Counted from the stretch's first letter, positions 53,396 through 63,163 are shown. The stretch is DNA of 64,000 nucleotides from an uncultured Aquimarina sp. (GCA_947503835.1 CANNFM010000001.1:496001-560000), one strand, 5' to 3'. Translations and numbers: made by a program. The notes: a model not told the origin generated them from the letters alone.

Positions 53396-54061
53396 TTATA
53401 GGATTGCTTTGGTTAAATATTCATTTACGGGTCGCATGATTTTATAGTAATTCATTAGTTCGCCCACCAAAGTTTCGCTGGTAATTAAGCCAGGAGCTTC
53501 TTCACCAACAAAATAAAACTGCTTGTTAGCTATTAAAGGTTCCTTTTCACACGCTTCCTTCCATTCTTTTGGGATTCGTTTCATCTTCTCACCTTTAATT
53601 TCTCCAAATTTTTGAACAAAATCCTTATTTTCTATAAGCTCTCTGAATTCCGAAGGGTTTCTAACAATCGCCTTCCTTATTTTTTCTAATTGCTCCTTTG
53701 ACGGACCAAAACATCCTCCCATAATCCCTACCAATTCTGGAGAAAATCGTAAAAAAATCCCTGGAATATTTTTGTCTTTGCGACCACCTTTGGATATAAA
53801 AGCGGTATAATGAAGATTGTAAGGAGACTTATCCTTAGAAAATCGAATATCCCTATTAATTCTAAGAATGCAATCTTTTGGTTCTATGTGTAGATCGGCA
53901 TCATACTTTTGAATTTCCTTGATCATTATACCTAAAAATATCGTAAACGGGTTCTTTATACTAGTTTCATATCGTTTTTTATTGGCATGAAACCATTCCT
54001 TATGATTATTGCTTGCCAATTCCTTGAAAAAGGCATTAAAATCTTCGGTAAAATATTGCAT
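53396..54061 (-). CDS. DUF2461 family protein
   Basis: 221 residues from ATG 54061 (MQYFTEDFNAFFKELASNNH). Conserved pieces of the DUF2461/TIGR02453 family are KEWFHANKKRYE, DCILRINRDIRFSKDKSPYN, FLRFSPELVGIMGGCFGPS and IPKEWKEACEKEPLIANKQFY. No biochemical function is known for the family. The frame opens further to 54166, but that part overlaps a dispersed repeat and is not family-like. It is followed closely by the TfoX-like gene. Confidence 0.88.
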   Translation of the reverse strand: MQYFTEDFNAFFKELASNNHKEWFHANKKRYETSIKNPFTIFLGIMIKEIQKYDADLHIEPKDCILRINRDIRFSKDKSPYNLHYTAFISKGGRKDKNIPGIFLRFSPELVGIMGGCFGPSKEQLEKIRKAIVRNPSEFRELIENKDFVQKFGEIKGEKMKRIPKEWKEACEKEPLIANKQFYFVGEEAPGLITSETLVGELMNYYKIMRPVNEYLTKAIL

Positions 54062-54099
54062 GGTTATAGTGTTAAAGAATGATATATCGAAAACAAATG

Positions 54100-54175
54100 T
54101 TAACTCAAAGTCAGTCTGAGTTTGCCGAAGACCATTCACAATATTGAAAACTAAAAACTTCGGCAAGCTCTATAT
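54100..54175. repeat. Inverted repeat TTTGCCGAAG ... CTTCGGCAA with CTGAG motif
   Basis: GTCAGTCTGAGTTTGCCGAA at about 54108-54129 and ACTTCGGCAAGCTC at about 54158-54171 form a 9-bp inverted repeat around a 28-nt loop. It belongs to the CTGAG-CTTGTCGAAG type of dispersed repeat also present near 18770. Confidence 0.6.
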
Positions 54176-54192
54176 GACTGAAAGATACATAT

Positions 54193-54555
54193 TTACTTCA
54201 TAGAATGAAAAGCCACTCTATTGCCTTCGGTATCCAGGAAAATAGCCATAAAACCGTTCTCGCCTAACGAGGTTTTTGGCATTAGTACTTTACCTCCTGC
54301 TTTTTCTACGCGCGCCAAGGGAACTGATAAATCCTCTCCGCCATTAAGATATGCAAAAGTACCTTCTTGAGAGGGTTTATTGCCATTACCATGAGTAACG
54401 CAACCCCCTACGCCTCCATCTTTATAAGGAAAAAACGCCATTTTAAAATCCATTTCCATGGGTTGTAGCTCGGCTTCTAAAAGTTCATTATAAAATTGTA
54501 CGGCTCTTTCAAAATTTGTGCTCGGTATTTCAAACCAATTAATTGCATTAGACAT
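54193..54555 (-). CDS. VOC-family protein (glyoxalase-like)
   Basis: 120 residues with one VOC domain: INWFEIPSTNFERAVQFYNELLEAEL, FFPYKDGGVGGCVTHG, and KTSLGENGFMAIFLDTEGNRVAFHSMK. This is the small COG3324-like VOC subgroup. The family is metal-dependent and diverse; the substrate is unknown. The gene is divergent from the helical-repeat protein at 54659 across about 100 bp. Confidence 0.9.
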   Translation of the reverse strand: MSNAINWFEIPSTNFERAVQFYNELLEAELQPMEMDFKMAFFPYKDGGVGGCVTHGNGNKPSQEGTFAYLNGGEDLSVPLARVEKAGGKVLMPKTSLGENGFMAIFLDTEGNRVAFHSMK

Positions 54556-54658
54556 ATTACTTTGTTTTTTTGATTACTAACTATTCAAAGGTAAATGATC
54601 ATATGAATCAAAAAAATTATATTTTTGAAAAAACATAGGTTTCTAATATGAAATTTAA

Positions 54659-56056
54659 ATGAAAAAAAGCGAAGAGTTATTTTACCTCATCAAGTCGTTA
54701 ACTAAAAGCGAAAAACGACATTTTAAATTAAGCGCACAAGGAAGTGAATCTGTAGAATATCTCAATTTATTTGATGTTATTGAAGCCCAAAATGAATATG
54801 ATGAAGCCAAAATTAAGGAGCTCTTTAAAGACAAAGCATTTGTAACACAATTAACCACTATAAAAAACTACCTGAAGCATCGTATTCTACAGTCATTAAG
54901 AAATTATCATTCAAGAATTTCAAGAAATGCAGAGCTTACAGATATCATTCGCAATGTCGAAATACTATTTCATAAAGGCCAGTATAAAATCTGCGAAAGC
55001 GAATTAAAACGTGCTGAAAAAAAAGCTAAAAATTTTCAGCAGGACTTGCTATTGTTTCATATACAAGATTGGAAAAGAAAAGTGCATCAAGTGATGCATC
55101 CACAAGATTTTGAAACCATAAAAACCATTGCTCAAAAACAAAAAAGCACCCTAAAGTCAACTAACGAATACATTGACCTCTTGCTTGCCAATATAGATCC
55201 AACTCAATTTTCGTTATCTCACAAAAAAAGTGTTTCATTACAAAACAGAACCCTAAAAACACTTCATAAATACAGGAAACTACTTATTGCTAAGGATCAT
55301 GACAAAGCTAAGCGCACTATTGAAGAGCTAATTAAAGAATGGGAACAATATCCAGAGTTGATGAAAGAGTTTTTTACGATGTATTTTTCGGTCACTAATA
55401 ATCTTCTTGGATTTTTGGTGTATAAAAAACAGTACAAAGAAGCTTTTGTGAGAATCTTGCTCATCAAACAAAAAGCTCTTGAAGTAGAAACCGTTTCTGC
55501 CGCTTTTATCAAAGAGAAACTTAGGTTATATACTATTGAGTTAGAAATTCATAGAAACTTAAAAGGATTACATACGACTCATGAAATTATTGATGAAATT
55601 TTAAGTTTTACAGAGCGTCATAACACCCTGGTTCCTGATACGTATAAACTCTCTTTTTCTTTCCAATTTGCTACTATTTATTTTCTGAAAAAAGATTACA
55701 AAAAAGCTTTACATTGGATTAATGATATTTTGAATACTCAAACTAAAAAAGACAGAAAAGATTTAATTACATACACGTATTGGCTAAACTTATTGGTACA
55801 TTATGAACTGGGCAATGGATTTACATTACGATACTTAATTGACACAACCAAAAAACGAATTAAAAAGCATAAAAACATAGATTCCTATGAAAAAATAGTA
55901 TTGAAATTTTTATCAAAAACAGTAGAATATCCTGCTTCAGAAAAAAGAGATGCTTTTAAAAGTCTAAAACAACAATTACAAGAAGAACCCATTCCTGCAC
56001 ACGTTTTAGATTATGTAGATTTTAATCAATGGATCCACCGGAAGCATTCACTTTAA
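54659..56056 (+). CDS. Helical-repeat protein of unknown function
   Basis: 465 residues, almost all predicted helix and very rich in Lys and Glu, without signal peptide or membrane segment. It opens MKKSEELFYLIKSLTKSEKRHFKL, an opening I associate with an uncharacterised cytoplasmic family of Bacteroidetes. The periodicity of paired helices (about 95-450, for example FKKDYKKALHWINDILN-like segments) suggests a TPR-like solenoid for protein contacts. I cannot name a function. It stands alone between a divergent VOC gene and the convergent LytTR regulator (17-bp gap). Confidence 0.75.
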   Translation: MKKSEELFYLIKSLTKSEKRHFKLSAQGSESVEYLNLFDVIEAQNEYDEAKIKELFKDKAFVTQLTTIKNYLKHRILQSLRNYHSRISRNAELTDIIRNVEILFHKGQYKICESELKRAEKKAKNFQQDLLLFHIQDWKRKVHQVMHPQDFETIKTIAQKQKSTLKSTNEYIDLLLANIDPTQFSLSHKKSVSLQNRTLKTLHKYRKLLIAKDHDKAKRTIEELIKEWEQYPELMKEFFTMYFSVTNNLLGFLVYKKQYKEAFVRILLIKQKALEVETVSAAFIKEKLRLYTIELEIHRNLKGLHTTHEIIDEILSFTERHNTLVPDTYKLSFSFQFATIYFLKKDYKKALHWINDILNTQTKKDRKDLITYTYWLNLLVHYELGNGFTLRYLIDTTKKRIKKHKNIDSYEKIVLKFLSKTVEYPASEKRDAFKSLKQQLQEEPIPAHVLDYVDFNQWIHRKHSL

Positions 56057-56073
56057 ATTAGAAATGCCAAAAA

Positions 56074-56790
56074 CTAGTATTGATTATTTCTTAGAGATAA
56101 TAATTTGAAAAAGGTGTTTTTATACGTGTTACCAATAGACAACTGTTGATCCAAAATCTCAACATAATCATTGCCATAGGCCTTTATCTTATCCATAGAA
56201 ATAATATAAGACTTATGAATACGAACAAACTGGCCTTCTGGTAGTATTTTTTCTAAATCAACAAGCTTATGATAAACAACCAGATGTTCATTTTTTAGAT
56301 GAATTTTTACATAATTGCTTAGACCTTCAATGTAGATAATTTCATCATAATTAACTCTCACATTTTTTCGATCTACTTTAAAGTATTCATATGTCTTAGT
56401 CGTAATTTTTGTTGTAGTATGATCTGCTTCACTTTTACAATTCACTTTATTAACAGCTTTTAAAAATCGTTCGAAAGAAAATGGTTTTAGCAAATAATCT
56501 ACAACATCTAGTTCATACCCTTCTAGAGCAAATTCTCTATAGGCAGTTGTGATAATAGTTGCAGGTGGATGCGATAGGGTTTTTAAAAAGCTTAATCCCG
56601 TGATTTTTGGCATCTCGATATCCAAAAAAAGGATATCAATCGTATGTTCCTGAAGTATTTTTAGGGCTTCCATGGCATTATCGCAAATCCCAATAATTTC
56701 TAGATTAGGCGTATCATTAATAAACCCCTTAACAATGTTTTGTGCAATGGGTTCGTCATCCACTATGAGACATTTAAGATTCATCCTCAA
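56074..56790 (-). CDS. LytTR-family response regulator
   Basis: 238 residues: receiver domain with acidic pocket VDDEP and phospho-acceptor Asp57 in ILFLDIEMPKITG, Thr in ATIITTAYREFA, Lys in LLKPFSFERF; C-terminal LytTR DNA-binding domain (about 140-235, DEIIYIEGLSNYVKIHLKNE, FVRIHKSYIISMDKI). It binds DNA directly on phosphorylation. Its start overlaps the end of the kinase gene by 17 nt (11 nt if ATG 56784 is used), so the pair is translationally coupled. Targets are unknown; the locus has no obvious output gene beside it. Confidence 0.94.
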   Translation of the reverse strand: MRMNLKCLIVDDEPIAQNIVKGFINDTPNLEIIGICDNAMEALKILQEHTIDILFLDIEMPKITGLSFLKTLSHPPATIITTAYREFALEGYELDVVDYLLKPFSFERFLKAVNKVNCKSEADHTTTKITTKTYEYFKVDRKNVRVNYDEIIYIEGLSNYVKIHLKNEHLVVYHKLVDLEKILPEGQFVRIHKSYIISMDKIKAYGNDYVEILDQQLSIGNTYKNTFFKLLSLRNNQY

Positions 56791-57820
56791 ATAATTTAAT
56801 CTTCAATTGAACGATAAAAGCTTCATCGGTTTTATCAATAGTAAGCTCTTTGTTGTCGCCATATAATAAATCCAGTCTTCGAGATACATTTTGAAGACCT
56901 AATCCTCCTCCATTATTATTATGTTGGTCTTCTAGTTTAGAAATGCTGTTTTCTATGATAAAAGATAGTATATTTTTAGATGCTTTTATATGAATATTGA
57001 TCCATCCTTTTTTTACTTCATTCTTTAACCCATGCTTAAACGCATTCTCAATAAACGGCACCAAAATTAATGGAGGAATTTTAATTCCTTCGACATCGCC
57101 TTCTACTTTGTAATCAATAACTACTCGTTTCTCGAAACGTTCTTTCTCTAATGCAATGATATTTTCTATGAGCATTAATTCTTTACTCAATAAAACCTTC
57201 TTAACGTTAGATTCATATAGGGTATAACTCAATATATCCGACAGTTTTAAAATAAGACCAGGTGTTTTTTCAGATTTTTCTAAGGCCAACCCGTAAATAC
57301 TGTTTAAGGTATTAAAAAGAAAATGCGGATTGGTTTGTGATCGCAAAAACTTTAATTCTGCATTGGTTTTTTCTTGTTTTAAGACTTCCGTTTCTCTACG
57401 CTGTTTGTACCAATCCATAAACAGTTTAAATCCGGTAGTAAATGCCACCGGAGATACAATGATAAGTACTGCTTGTACCAATCGTGAAAAAATCCAAGGA
57501 TTCACTTTTTGACCTTCCATCCATTGTGGAAAATATTTCGGAAACCCCCAGTACAATACAAAATAGCGATGCCCTATAGCAAAAGCTAACAAAACTAGAA
57601 TTAATATTGCAAAATAATGTAAAAGTTTGTTTTTGTATAGAAACTTAGGGATTAACACAAACCAATTTATATATACCACAATAAGCCTGGATGGCAAGAA
57701 AAGTAATTCATAAATCAATGCGTCTTTAAAAGATTGCATATAACCCCATTCAGACATTACAAATGAAGTCATCACAACGATCCAAAATAAAATGTGATAT
57801 GTAATGTGTTTTATATTCAA
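56774..57820 (-). CDS. LytS-type membrane sensor histidine kinase
   Basis: 348 residues. Four membrane helices in the first 140 residues, a short coiled linker (EVLKQEKTNAELKFLRSQ), the His_kinase motif TNPHFLFNTLNSIYGLAL with phospho-His, and the ATPase motifs NAFKHG and GGGLGLQNVSRRLDLLYG. Such kinases have no large periplasmic sensor and probably sense through the membrane bundle. It is the first gene of the two-component operon with the LytTR regulator. Confidence 0.93.
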   Translation of the reverse strand: MNIKHITYHILFWIVVMTSFVMSEWGYMQSFKDALIYELLFLPSRLIVVYINWFVLIPKFLYKNKLLHYFAILILVLLAFAIGHRYFVLYWGFPKYFPQWMEGQKVNPWIFSRLVQAVLIIVSPVAFTTGFKLFMDWYKQRRETEVLKQEKTNAELKFLRSQTNPHFLFNTLNSIYGLALEKSEKTPGLILKLSDILSYTLYESNVKKVLLSKELMLIENIIALEKERFEKRVVIDYKVEGDVEGIKIPPLILVPFIENAFKHGLKNEVKKGWINIHIKASKNILSFIIENSISKLEDQHNNNGGGLGLQNVSRRLDLLYGDNKELTIDKTDEAFIVQLKIKLFEDES

Positions 57821-58026
57821 CGCACGAACTAATTAACTAACAAAGCTAAGGTATATATTTTCTTTTTCTTTTCTTTTTATGTCTACTGCAGAAGAACTTA
57901 TGTTAAATGGATAAATTTCGATAGCATAAAAAAAACATGAGTATACAGCATATGTATTTCGATTTGTGTAAAAATGATTCTTTGTATTAGAAACTTGAGT
58001 ATTTTTTTGGTACTTAAAAAAATAAT

Positions 58027-58608
58027 ATGAAACCTATTGTATTTTTTCTTCAGGTCGTTGCATTTACTATTGTTTCAGTACTTGATATATATGCTCAAGC
58101 GCAAGAAAATCCACTCGAATTACTATCCTACTATATCGGAAATTGGGGGCCCACCGCTAACGATATTATGGTGCAAAAAAATCCCAAGATGATTGACTTT
58201 AAGGTAATATCTTTTGAATGGGGAGCAGATCGAAAAGTAATTTGGTCCAAAACCGGTATCTTTTCTGATCAGGAAAACACTGTTTTTTCTGAAGGAATGA
58301 TTACTTATAATCCAAATACACAAAAGATAGTTTGGTTAGAATACCAAATTGAAAATGAATTACTTTTTGAAGGGGAATATAACTACTTCGGAAAGGATAA
58401 AGTACAACGCGTATATACTGTTTATTATGCTAAAGACTATCCAGATATACCCAATCCTCACCTTAAGGGATGGACACGAAAGTATAGAGAAACTTTTACC
58501 CCAACTTCAGACACCACTATACATTGGTTAACTGAAACATTAGCAAATGGCAAATGGATAAAACAAGGTCAAAATAATGGGGATTTCAAGGCGGTAAAAG
58601 ATAAGTAA
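58027..58608 (+). CDS. Exported protein of unknown function, lipocalin-like
   Basis: 193 residues; signal peptide MKPIVFFLQVVAFTIVSVLDIYAQ. The mature part starts LELLSYYIGNWGPTANDI and alternates short beta strands with Trp/Tyr-rich turns (IVWLEYQIENELLFEGEYNYFG), an opening like that of lipocalin/DUF1579-type proteins. No catalytic residues are evident. It begins a run of four small same-strand genes for mostly exported proteins (58.0-60.8 kb), but 200-bp gaps suggest separate transcription from the next gene. Confidence 0.75.
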   Translation: MKPIVFFLQVVAFTIVSVLDIYAQAQENPLELLSYYIGNWGPTANDIMVQKNPKMIDFKVISFEWGADRKVIWSKTGIFSDQENTVFSEGMITYNPNTQKIVWLEYQIENELLFEGEYNYFGKDKVQRVYTVYYAKDYPDIPNPHLKGWTRKYRETFTPTSDTTIHWLTETLANGKWIKQGQNNGDFKAVKDK

Positions 58609-58811
58609 TTACACTCCTTTTATCGATTGTAGTTACCTTTATGCATGTTTCCATTTTTTTATGTCTAATCCTATATAACTTATGTTAAATCCACAATTGG
58701 TAGTTAACATAAATAATATAATCATATACAGAATACTTCTTCGTATTGATATAAAAAATATTCTGAATGTAGGAATGTTACTTACATTTAAATGATCCTA
58801 AATGTATCAAA

Positions 58812-59816
58812 ATGCAATCAAACCCGTCTTTTGTAATTATCGTTTTATTTAGTATTGGTTTCATTTTTAATGTACATGCCCAAAATTTAAATACTAGTCA
58901 TATCGCATTTACAGTTCCTGAAAAAGATCTGCTTCCGGAAAGTATTGCGTACGATTCAATCAAAAACGAATTCTATATAGGGAGTACAAGAAAAGGAAAG
59001 ATCATTAAGATTTCAAAAGACGGTTCACACCAAGATTTTATTTCTTCGAAACAAGAAGGATTGTGGATGATTATAGGCATTAAGGTTGATGCAGAACGAC
59101 GAATTCTTTGGGTATGTAGCTCTGGTGGTGATAATTTAGAAGGATATACTCGCAAAGATGATAAAGAAGGCCGACCAGCTGGTGTATTCAAGTTTAATTT
59201 GGATACTGGTGTGCTCATCAAAAAATATGTTCTTGATAATCCCGGTGAAGTTCATTTTTTTAATGACCTAGTTATCCTTAGAAATGGAAGTGTGTATGTT
59301 ACTCATATGTTTTCGGAACATGCATTATACCAAATTACGCAGGATAAAGATCAGCTAGAAAAAGTCATGGTGCTGGATACTATTAAGTACCCTAATGGAC
59401 TAACACTATCCAATGATGAATCCAAACTATATATAGCTCATTCTGAAGGGGTATCTGTTATGAATGTATCTAATAAAAGTACTAAAATGGTTGAAGTTCC
59501 TGAAGGAACTAAAATTGCTCGTAAAGAAAGTATTGATGGTCTATATTTTTATAATAATTCTCTTATAGGAATTCAACCCGATATCAATACAGTACAACAG
59601 TTTGTGCTAGATAAATCTGGTTCAAAAGTCATAAAAACCAAGTCGTTAGAAATAAATCACCCCATGATGAACAACCCTACTACCGGAGAATTGGTAGATG
59701 ATATGCTCTATTATGTTGCAAATGCACAATTTGGAAGCTTTAATGATGATGGTTCCTTATTTCCGGAAGAAAAACTATATGAAGTATGCATTCTCAAATT
59801 GTCGTTAAAAAAGTAA
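58812..59816 (+). CDS. Exported SMP-30/gluconolactonase-like beta-propeller protein
   Basis: 334 residues; signal peptide ending near FNVHAQ. The six-bladed propeller pattern of SMP-30/strictosidine-synthase-like proteins is visible: LPESIAYDSIKNEFYIGSTRKGKI, DKEGRPAGVFKFNLDTGVL, FNDLVILRNGSVYVTHM, YPNGLTLSNDESKLYIAHSEG. These enzymes hydrolyse lactones with a bound metal; the Asn-Gly (PNGL) and Asp positions are compatible, but catalytic function is unproven. The ankyrin gene follows after 54 bp. Confidence 0.83.
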   Translation: MQSNPSFVIIVLFSIGFIFNVHAQNLNTSHIAFTVPEKDLLPESIAYDSIKNEFYIGSTRKGKIIKISKDGSHQDFISSKQEGLWMIIGIKVDAERRILWVCSSGGDNLEGYTRKDDKEGRPAGVFKFNLDTGVLIKKYVLDNPGEVHFFNDLVILRNGSVYVTHMFSEHALYQITQDKDQLEKVMVLDTIKYPNGLTLSNDESKLYIAHSEGVSVMNVSNKSTKMVEVPEGTKIARKESIDGLYFYNNSLIGIQPDINTVQQFVLDKSGSKVIKTKSLEINHPMMNNPTTGELVDDMLYYVANAQFGSFNDDGSLFPEEKLYEVCILKLSLKK

Positions 59817-59870
59817 AAGTCAATCAATAATAATTACATCAATCAAATCATCAATCAAAAAACGAACATC

Positions 59871-60377
59871 ATGAATAGGAAGCATTTTTTAACAACCAGT
59901 ATGGCCACTACCGGTTTTTTTGCCTTGTCGCCATACTCGGTATTTGCAAATCGAACACAAGATGGCCCACAATTAGATAAAAAATTAGTGGCAGAATTTG
60001 TTCGTGTTGGTCACGGAAAATTCGAAAAAGTAAAAGAACTTTTAGAAGAACACCCAACGCTTCTTAATGCTGCGCACGATTGGAAAAATGGAGATTTCGA
60101 AACTGCCTTAGGAGCTGCAAGTCATGTAGGACATTTAGAATTAGCCCAATATCTTATTGATAAAGGGGCACAAGCCAATATATTCACTGCAGCTCTTTTT
60201 GGCAGAATTGATATTATAAAACCAATGTTGGATCTTTTTCCTAGTGCGCTTCATGCAAAGGGTCCGCATGGTTTTACATTGTTGCATCATGCAAAAAAAG
60301 GAGGTAACAATGCAAAAGAAGTAACCGAATATCTTGCTTCGATTGGGGCAAAAGAAACTAAAATTGCCTTATACTAA
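59871..60377 (+). CDS. Exported ankyrin-repeat protein
   Basis: 168 residues. N-terminus NRKHFLTTSMATTGFFALSPYSVFAN is a Tat- or Sec-like signal. The rest holds about three ankyrin repeats: VGHGKFEKVKELLEEHPTLLNA, GAASHVGHLELAQYLIDKGAQ and the partly degenerate ALFGRIDIIKPMLDLFP, then FTLLHHAKKGGNNAKEVTEYLASIGAK. Ankyrin repeats mediate protein contacts; periplasmic ones often act with catalase or as inhibitors, but no partner is evident. The small membrane protein gene follows after 11 bp. Confidence 0.83.
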   Translation: MNRKHFLTTSMATTGFFALSPYSVFANRTQDGPQLDKKLVAEFVRVGHGKFEKVKELLEEHPTLLNAAHDWKNGDFETALGAASHVGHLELAQYLIDKGAQANIFTAALFGRIDIIKPMLDLFPSALHAKGPHGFTLLHHAKKGGNNAKEVTEYLASIGAKETKIALY

Positions 60378-60388
60378 ATCCTGCAAAG

Positions 60389-60799
60389 ATGATTATTATG
60401 AAACATATATTATTTGGTATCCTGGCCATCATTTTAGGTGAAATCGCATTGATTTTATGCACTACAATTGCCCAGGAAGTGCTATTCGATGGTGTTAATT
60501 CTCACTCCACTATATCCACAATTGTTTTTGGTGGATTTTTTACTTTTTTGGCAGCTGTAGTTGCAGGATGGGTTTCAAGAATCATTGGACGTAATTATAC
60601 TATAATCATTCCATCGGTACTTAGTTTTTTTATTCTGGCAGAAATAACTTACCTCATTTTTTCAGGAATAACGCACGATCCTGTATGGTTTGATATATTA
60701 GCAGGGAGTGGATTGATCATAGGGGTTTGGACTGGATATCATTTCCCCGAGATCAAAAATTCATTTTATACTAAGACTTACTATCCCGATCATCTTTAA
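60389..60799 (+). CDS. Small four-helix membrane protein
   Basis: 136 residues with four hydrophobic helices (about 5-25, 45-65, 72-92, 100-118) and no recognised motif. Start at ATG 60389 or ATG 60398 (MKHILFGILAII); the second matches the usual short N-terminus. It is 11 bp after the ankyrin gene and probably co-transcribed. Function unknown. Confidence 0.7.
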   Translation: MIIMKHILFGILAIILGEIALILCTTIAQEVLFDGVNSHSTISTIVFGGFFTFLAAVVAGWVSRIIGRNYTIIIPSVLSFFILAEITYLIFSGITHDPVWFDILAGSGLIIGVWTGYHFPEIKNSFYTKTYYPDHL

Positions 60800-60865
60800 G
60801 AGGCTTAAAAAAAACAGGTGTATAGTATTTCAAAATGCTGCACACCTGTTTTGGGGTAAGAAAAC

Positions 60866-63163
60866 TTACTTTTTCATCATTTTTATCGTTTCGTTATAGG
60901 ATCCCGAAGAAAGCTTAAAGAGATAAAGACCTTGAGAGAGTTTCTCAATTAATGATGTGATATCGAGTTCACTTTGTCCTTTATCCATGTAATCTTTTGG
61001 CATTTTGGCCACTGGTTTGCCCTGCATATCAAAAATAGATATATTGACAATCCCATATTCTGGTTGTTGCCATTTAACTATTGCCCTATCTGTTACCTCG
61101 TTAGGATACAACATTAATTTGTTATTCAAAGTTTTTGCGAAAAATCTTGAAAAATTAATGGTAATATCAAGGTTCCCTGGCGTAGACCAATTTCCTGCAT
61201 CATCTCTTACTATACTTTTTATCTTTCCGCTAGATGTTCTTAGGTCTTTATTATTGTCAAGATTTCCGGCAGTTATCAGCGTATTGCTTGTTGTTCTGAA
61301 TTTGTATACTTTAAAGTCATCAAATTCTATAGCGGTTTTATTAGTTCGAAGCGAAATCGCGACTCCTTGGGGTATTGGGCTACTATCTTTCCAATTTAAC
61401 AGGTATTCATTATTTTTCCAGACCTGTATAACTCCGTAGGCAGGACTATACGTTACTTTATATTTTGCCCAGTTATTATCTAAAGAAACATCGGCAATGG
61501 CCCTAAAGTAAAGCACATTATTTACAGTTTCATAGATCCGCACTTTATTATCTTCGCCACTAAACCATATAAGGTACGAATTACCACGTTGACTTAGGGT
61601 GCCCTCTGAAGACATGATATGAATCCCAAACTTACGAGGGCCAGTAGTAGAGGTCAATTTTGCAGCAAACTCGTATAAATAGGGTAATCCTGAATCCTGA
61701 ATTAAATACGAACTCCATGACGTATTATCCGAGGTGGTATTGGATTGATTTAATCTTCCGTTAGTTACACTCCAATTTCCTGCTCCAACATCATACACTC
61801 CAAAATCCTGACCAAAGTTTTCGTTAAAGAAGCCATTTCTTCTGTTCGCCAAATAACTAGAACTATGTTTTTCTAGCACCTGGTAATATTTTCTCGTCAC
61901 TCCTATATTATCACTATCAGAAAAATTCGCTGTAAAATCTCCGGTTTGAGTACTTCCTCCTACAGCACTTATAGACGTCGTTGGCGGGGTTGTATCTGCT
62001 GAAGGGTTTCCTCCTCCAGAGCAACCATTAGATACTAAAACATCTACTCCGCTTCTAATCCCACTAAGAGTAGCATATCCACCCTTACCAGGACAAGCAG
62101 AACAGCCCGCATCGCGATGTCCCGAAATATGAGTTAAAGACCTGTTTACCGAATAATGAAAAGAAGATCCTAAGGGATTTATACTTTCTTTATCTGCTTT
62201 CCAGGCCAATAAATTTTTTAATGCAGTCTGCGTAGCTGTGGTTGGGGTAACCGAAGAATAATCTCCCAGCATACATACACCCATGGTATTTCGGTTTCTA
62301 CCACAAAAATGCGCGCCTATCGCATTATCTCCTCCTGCTCTTCCTTCGTAAACAACTCCGTTGGGGTCTACTAGAAAATTATATCCTATATCAGACCATC
62401 CATTTCCATTAATATGAAAATTTTGAATTGAGCGCACTCTGGCCGCCCAATCGCTGCTTGTATTAGATCCGAACTCATGATGTACAATAAGATGTGATAC
62501 TGTAGAAGTGGCAGCTGGGTTTCTAGAAATAGCCCCCCATTGACTTCTGCTTACCACCGATGGTCTAGAACATGCTGCCTTTGCTACTTTTTGTTTTGCA
62601 TTTTCCTCCATCTGTTTCTTGATATGTTTAGGAGTTTCTCCTGGACTATAATAAAATAATTGAACCTTTGAAATGGAGACCACATTTGTCTTTTCCGTAA
62701 ATGAAACTTTGTATTGAATATATTTTACTTTTTTATCCAAAAATTCCATTTTGGAAGTAATTCGTTCACTACTTTGCTCCTGATGTCCATCAAAAACAGC
62801 AGGTTTCCAATCCGACCAGGATTTTCCATTTCTAGAAGTGCGATAACTAAGATTGGTTGTTGTGTAATCAAGTTGTTGCCCTTGCCAAACCGTATAGACC
62901 GAAATAAAGGGTTTCGGTTTTTTTAGATTAATTTTTACAGGTTTGAGGATGAATTCGGGAACTTCCTGCGTCTTTTTTTGTAATACAAGCCCTTCAGATT
63001 TTTGAGTAAACGCTTTACTATTGGATAAAACATTTTGATTTGTTAATTCAATTGTAAAGGTATCTGAACCTTCTCCTTTAAAAATATGTCGTTCTCCTTG
63101 TGCAAAAGTTGTAAGCACAAAAAGTAAACCACATATTACCGTAGGTAATACATTTTTTTTCAT
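60866..63163 (-). CDS. Secreted PGRP/amidase-2 N-acetylmuramoyl-L-alanine amidase with T9SS domain
   Basis: 765 residues from ATG 63163 (signal peptide MKKNVLPTVICGLLFVLTTFAQG). A beta-rich N-terminal domain (about 25-190) precedes the PGRP/amidase_2 domain (about 200-375): RSQWGAISRNP, HLIVHHEFGSN, YEGRAGGDNAIGAHFCGRN, MGVCMLGDY, HISGHRDAGCSACPGKG. The Zn ligands would be the His of VHH, His of GHRD and Cys of CSACPG. Then a laminin-G/concanavalin-like module (about 440-680) and a T9SS type A tail (LMLYPNEVTDRAIVKW to GLYLFKLSSGSYNETIKMMKK). It cleaves peptidoglycan amide bonds outside the cell, so it may attack other bacteria or scavenge wall fragments. An upstream extension of the frame to 63253 is not signal-peptide-like. 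Confidence 0.92.
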   Translation of the reverse strand: MKKNVLPTVICGLLFVLTTFAQGERHIFKGEGSDTFTIELTNQNVLSNSKAFTQKSEGLVLQKKTQEVPEFILKPVKINLKKPKPFISVYTVWQGQQLDYTTTNLSYRTSRNGKSWSDWKPAVFDGHQEQSSERITSKMEFLDKKVKYIQYKVSFTEKTNVVSISKVQLFYYSPGETPKHIKKQMEENAKQKVAKAACSRPSVVSRSQWGAISRNPAATSTVSHLIVHHEFGSNTSSDWAARVRSIQNFHINGNGWSDIGYNFLVDPNGVVYEGRAGGDNAIGAHFCGRNRNTMGVCMLGDYSSVTPTTATQTALKNLLAWKADKESINPLGSSFHYSVNRSLTHISGHRDAGCSACPGKGGYATLSGIRSGVDVLVSNGCSGGGNPSADTTPPTTSISAVGGSTQTGDFTANFSDSDNIGVTRKYYQVLEKHSSSYLANRRNGFFNENFGQDFGVYDVGAGNWSVTNGRLNQSNTTSDNTSWSSYLIQDSGLPYLYEFAAKLTSTTGPRKFGIHIMSSEGTLSQRGNSYLIWFSGEDNKVRIYETVNNVLYFRAIADVSLDNNWAKYKVTYSPAYGVIQVWKNNEYLLNWKDSSPIPQGVAISLRTNKTAIEFDDFKVYKFRTTSNTLITAGNLDNNKDLRTSSGKIKSIVRDDAGNWSTPGNLDITINFSRFFAKTLNNKLMLYPNEVTDRAIVKWQQPEYGIVNISIFDMQGKPVAKMPKDYMDKGQSELDITSLIEKLSQGLYLFKLSSGSYNETIKMMKK

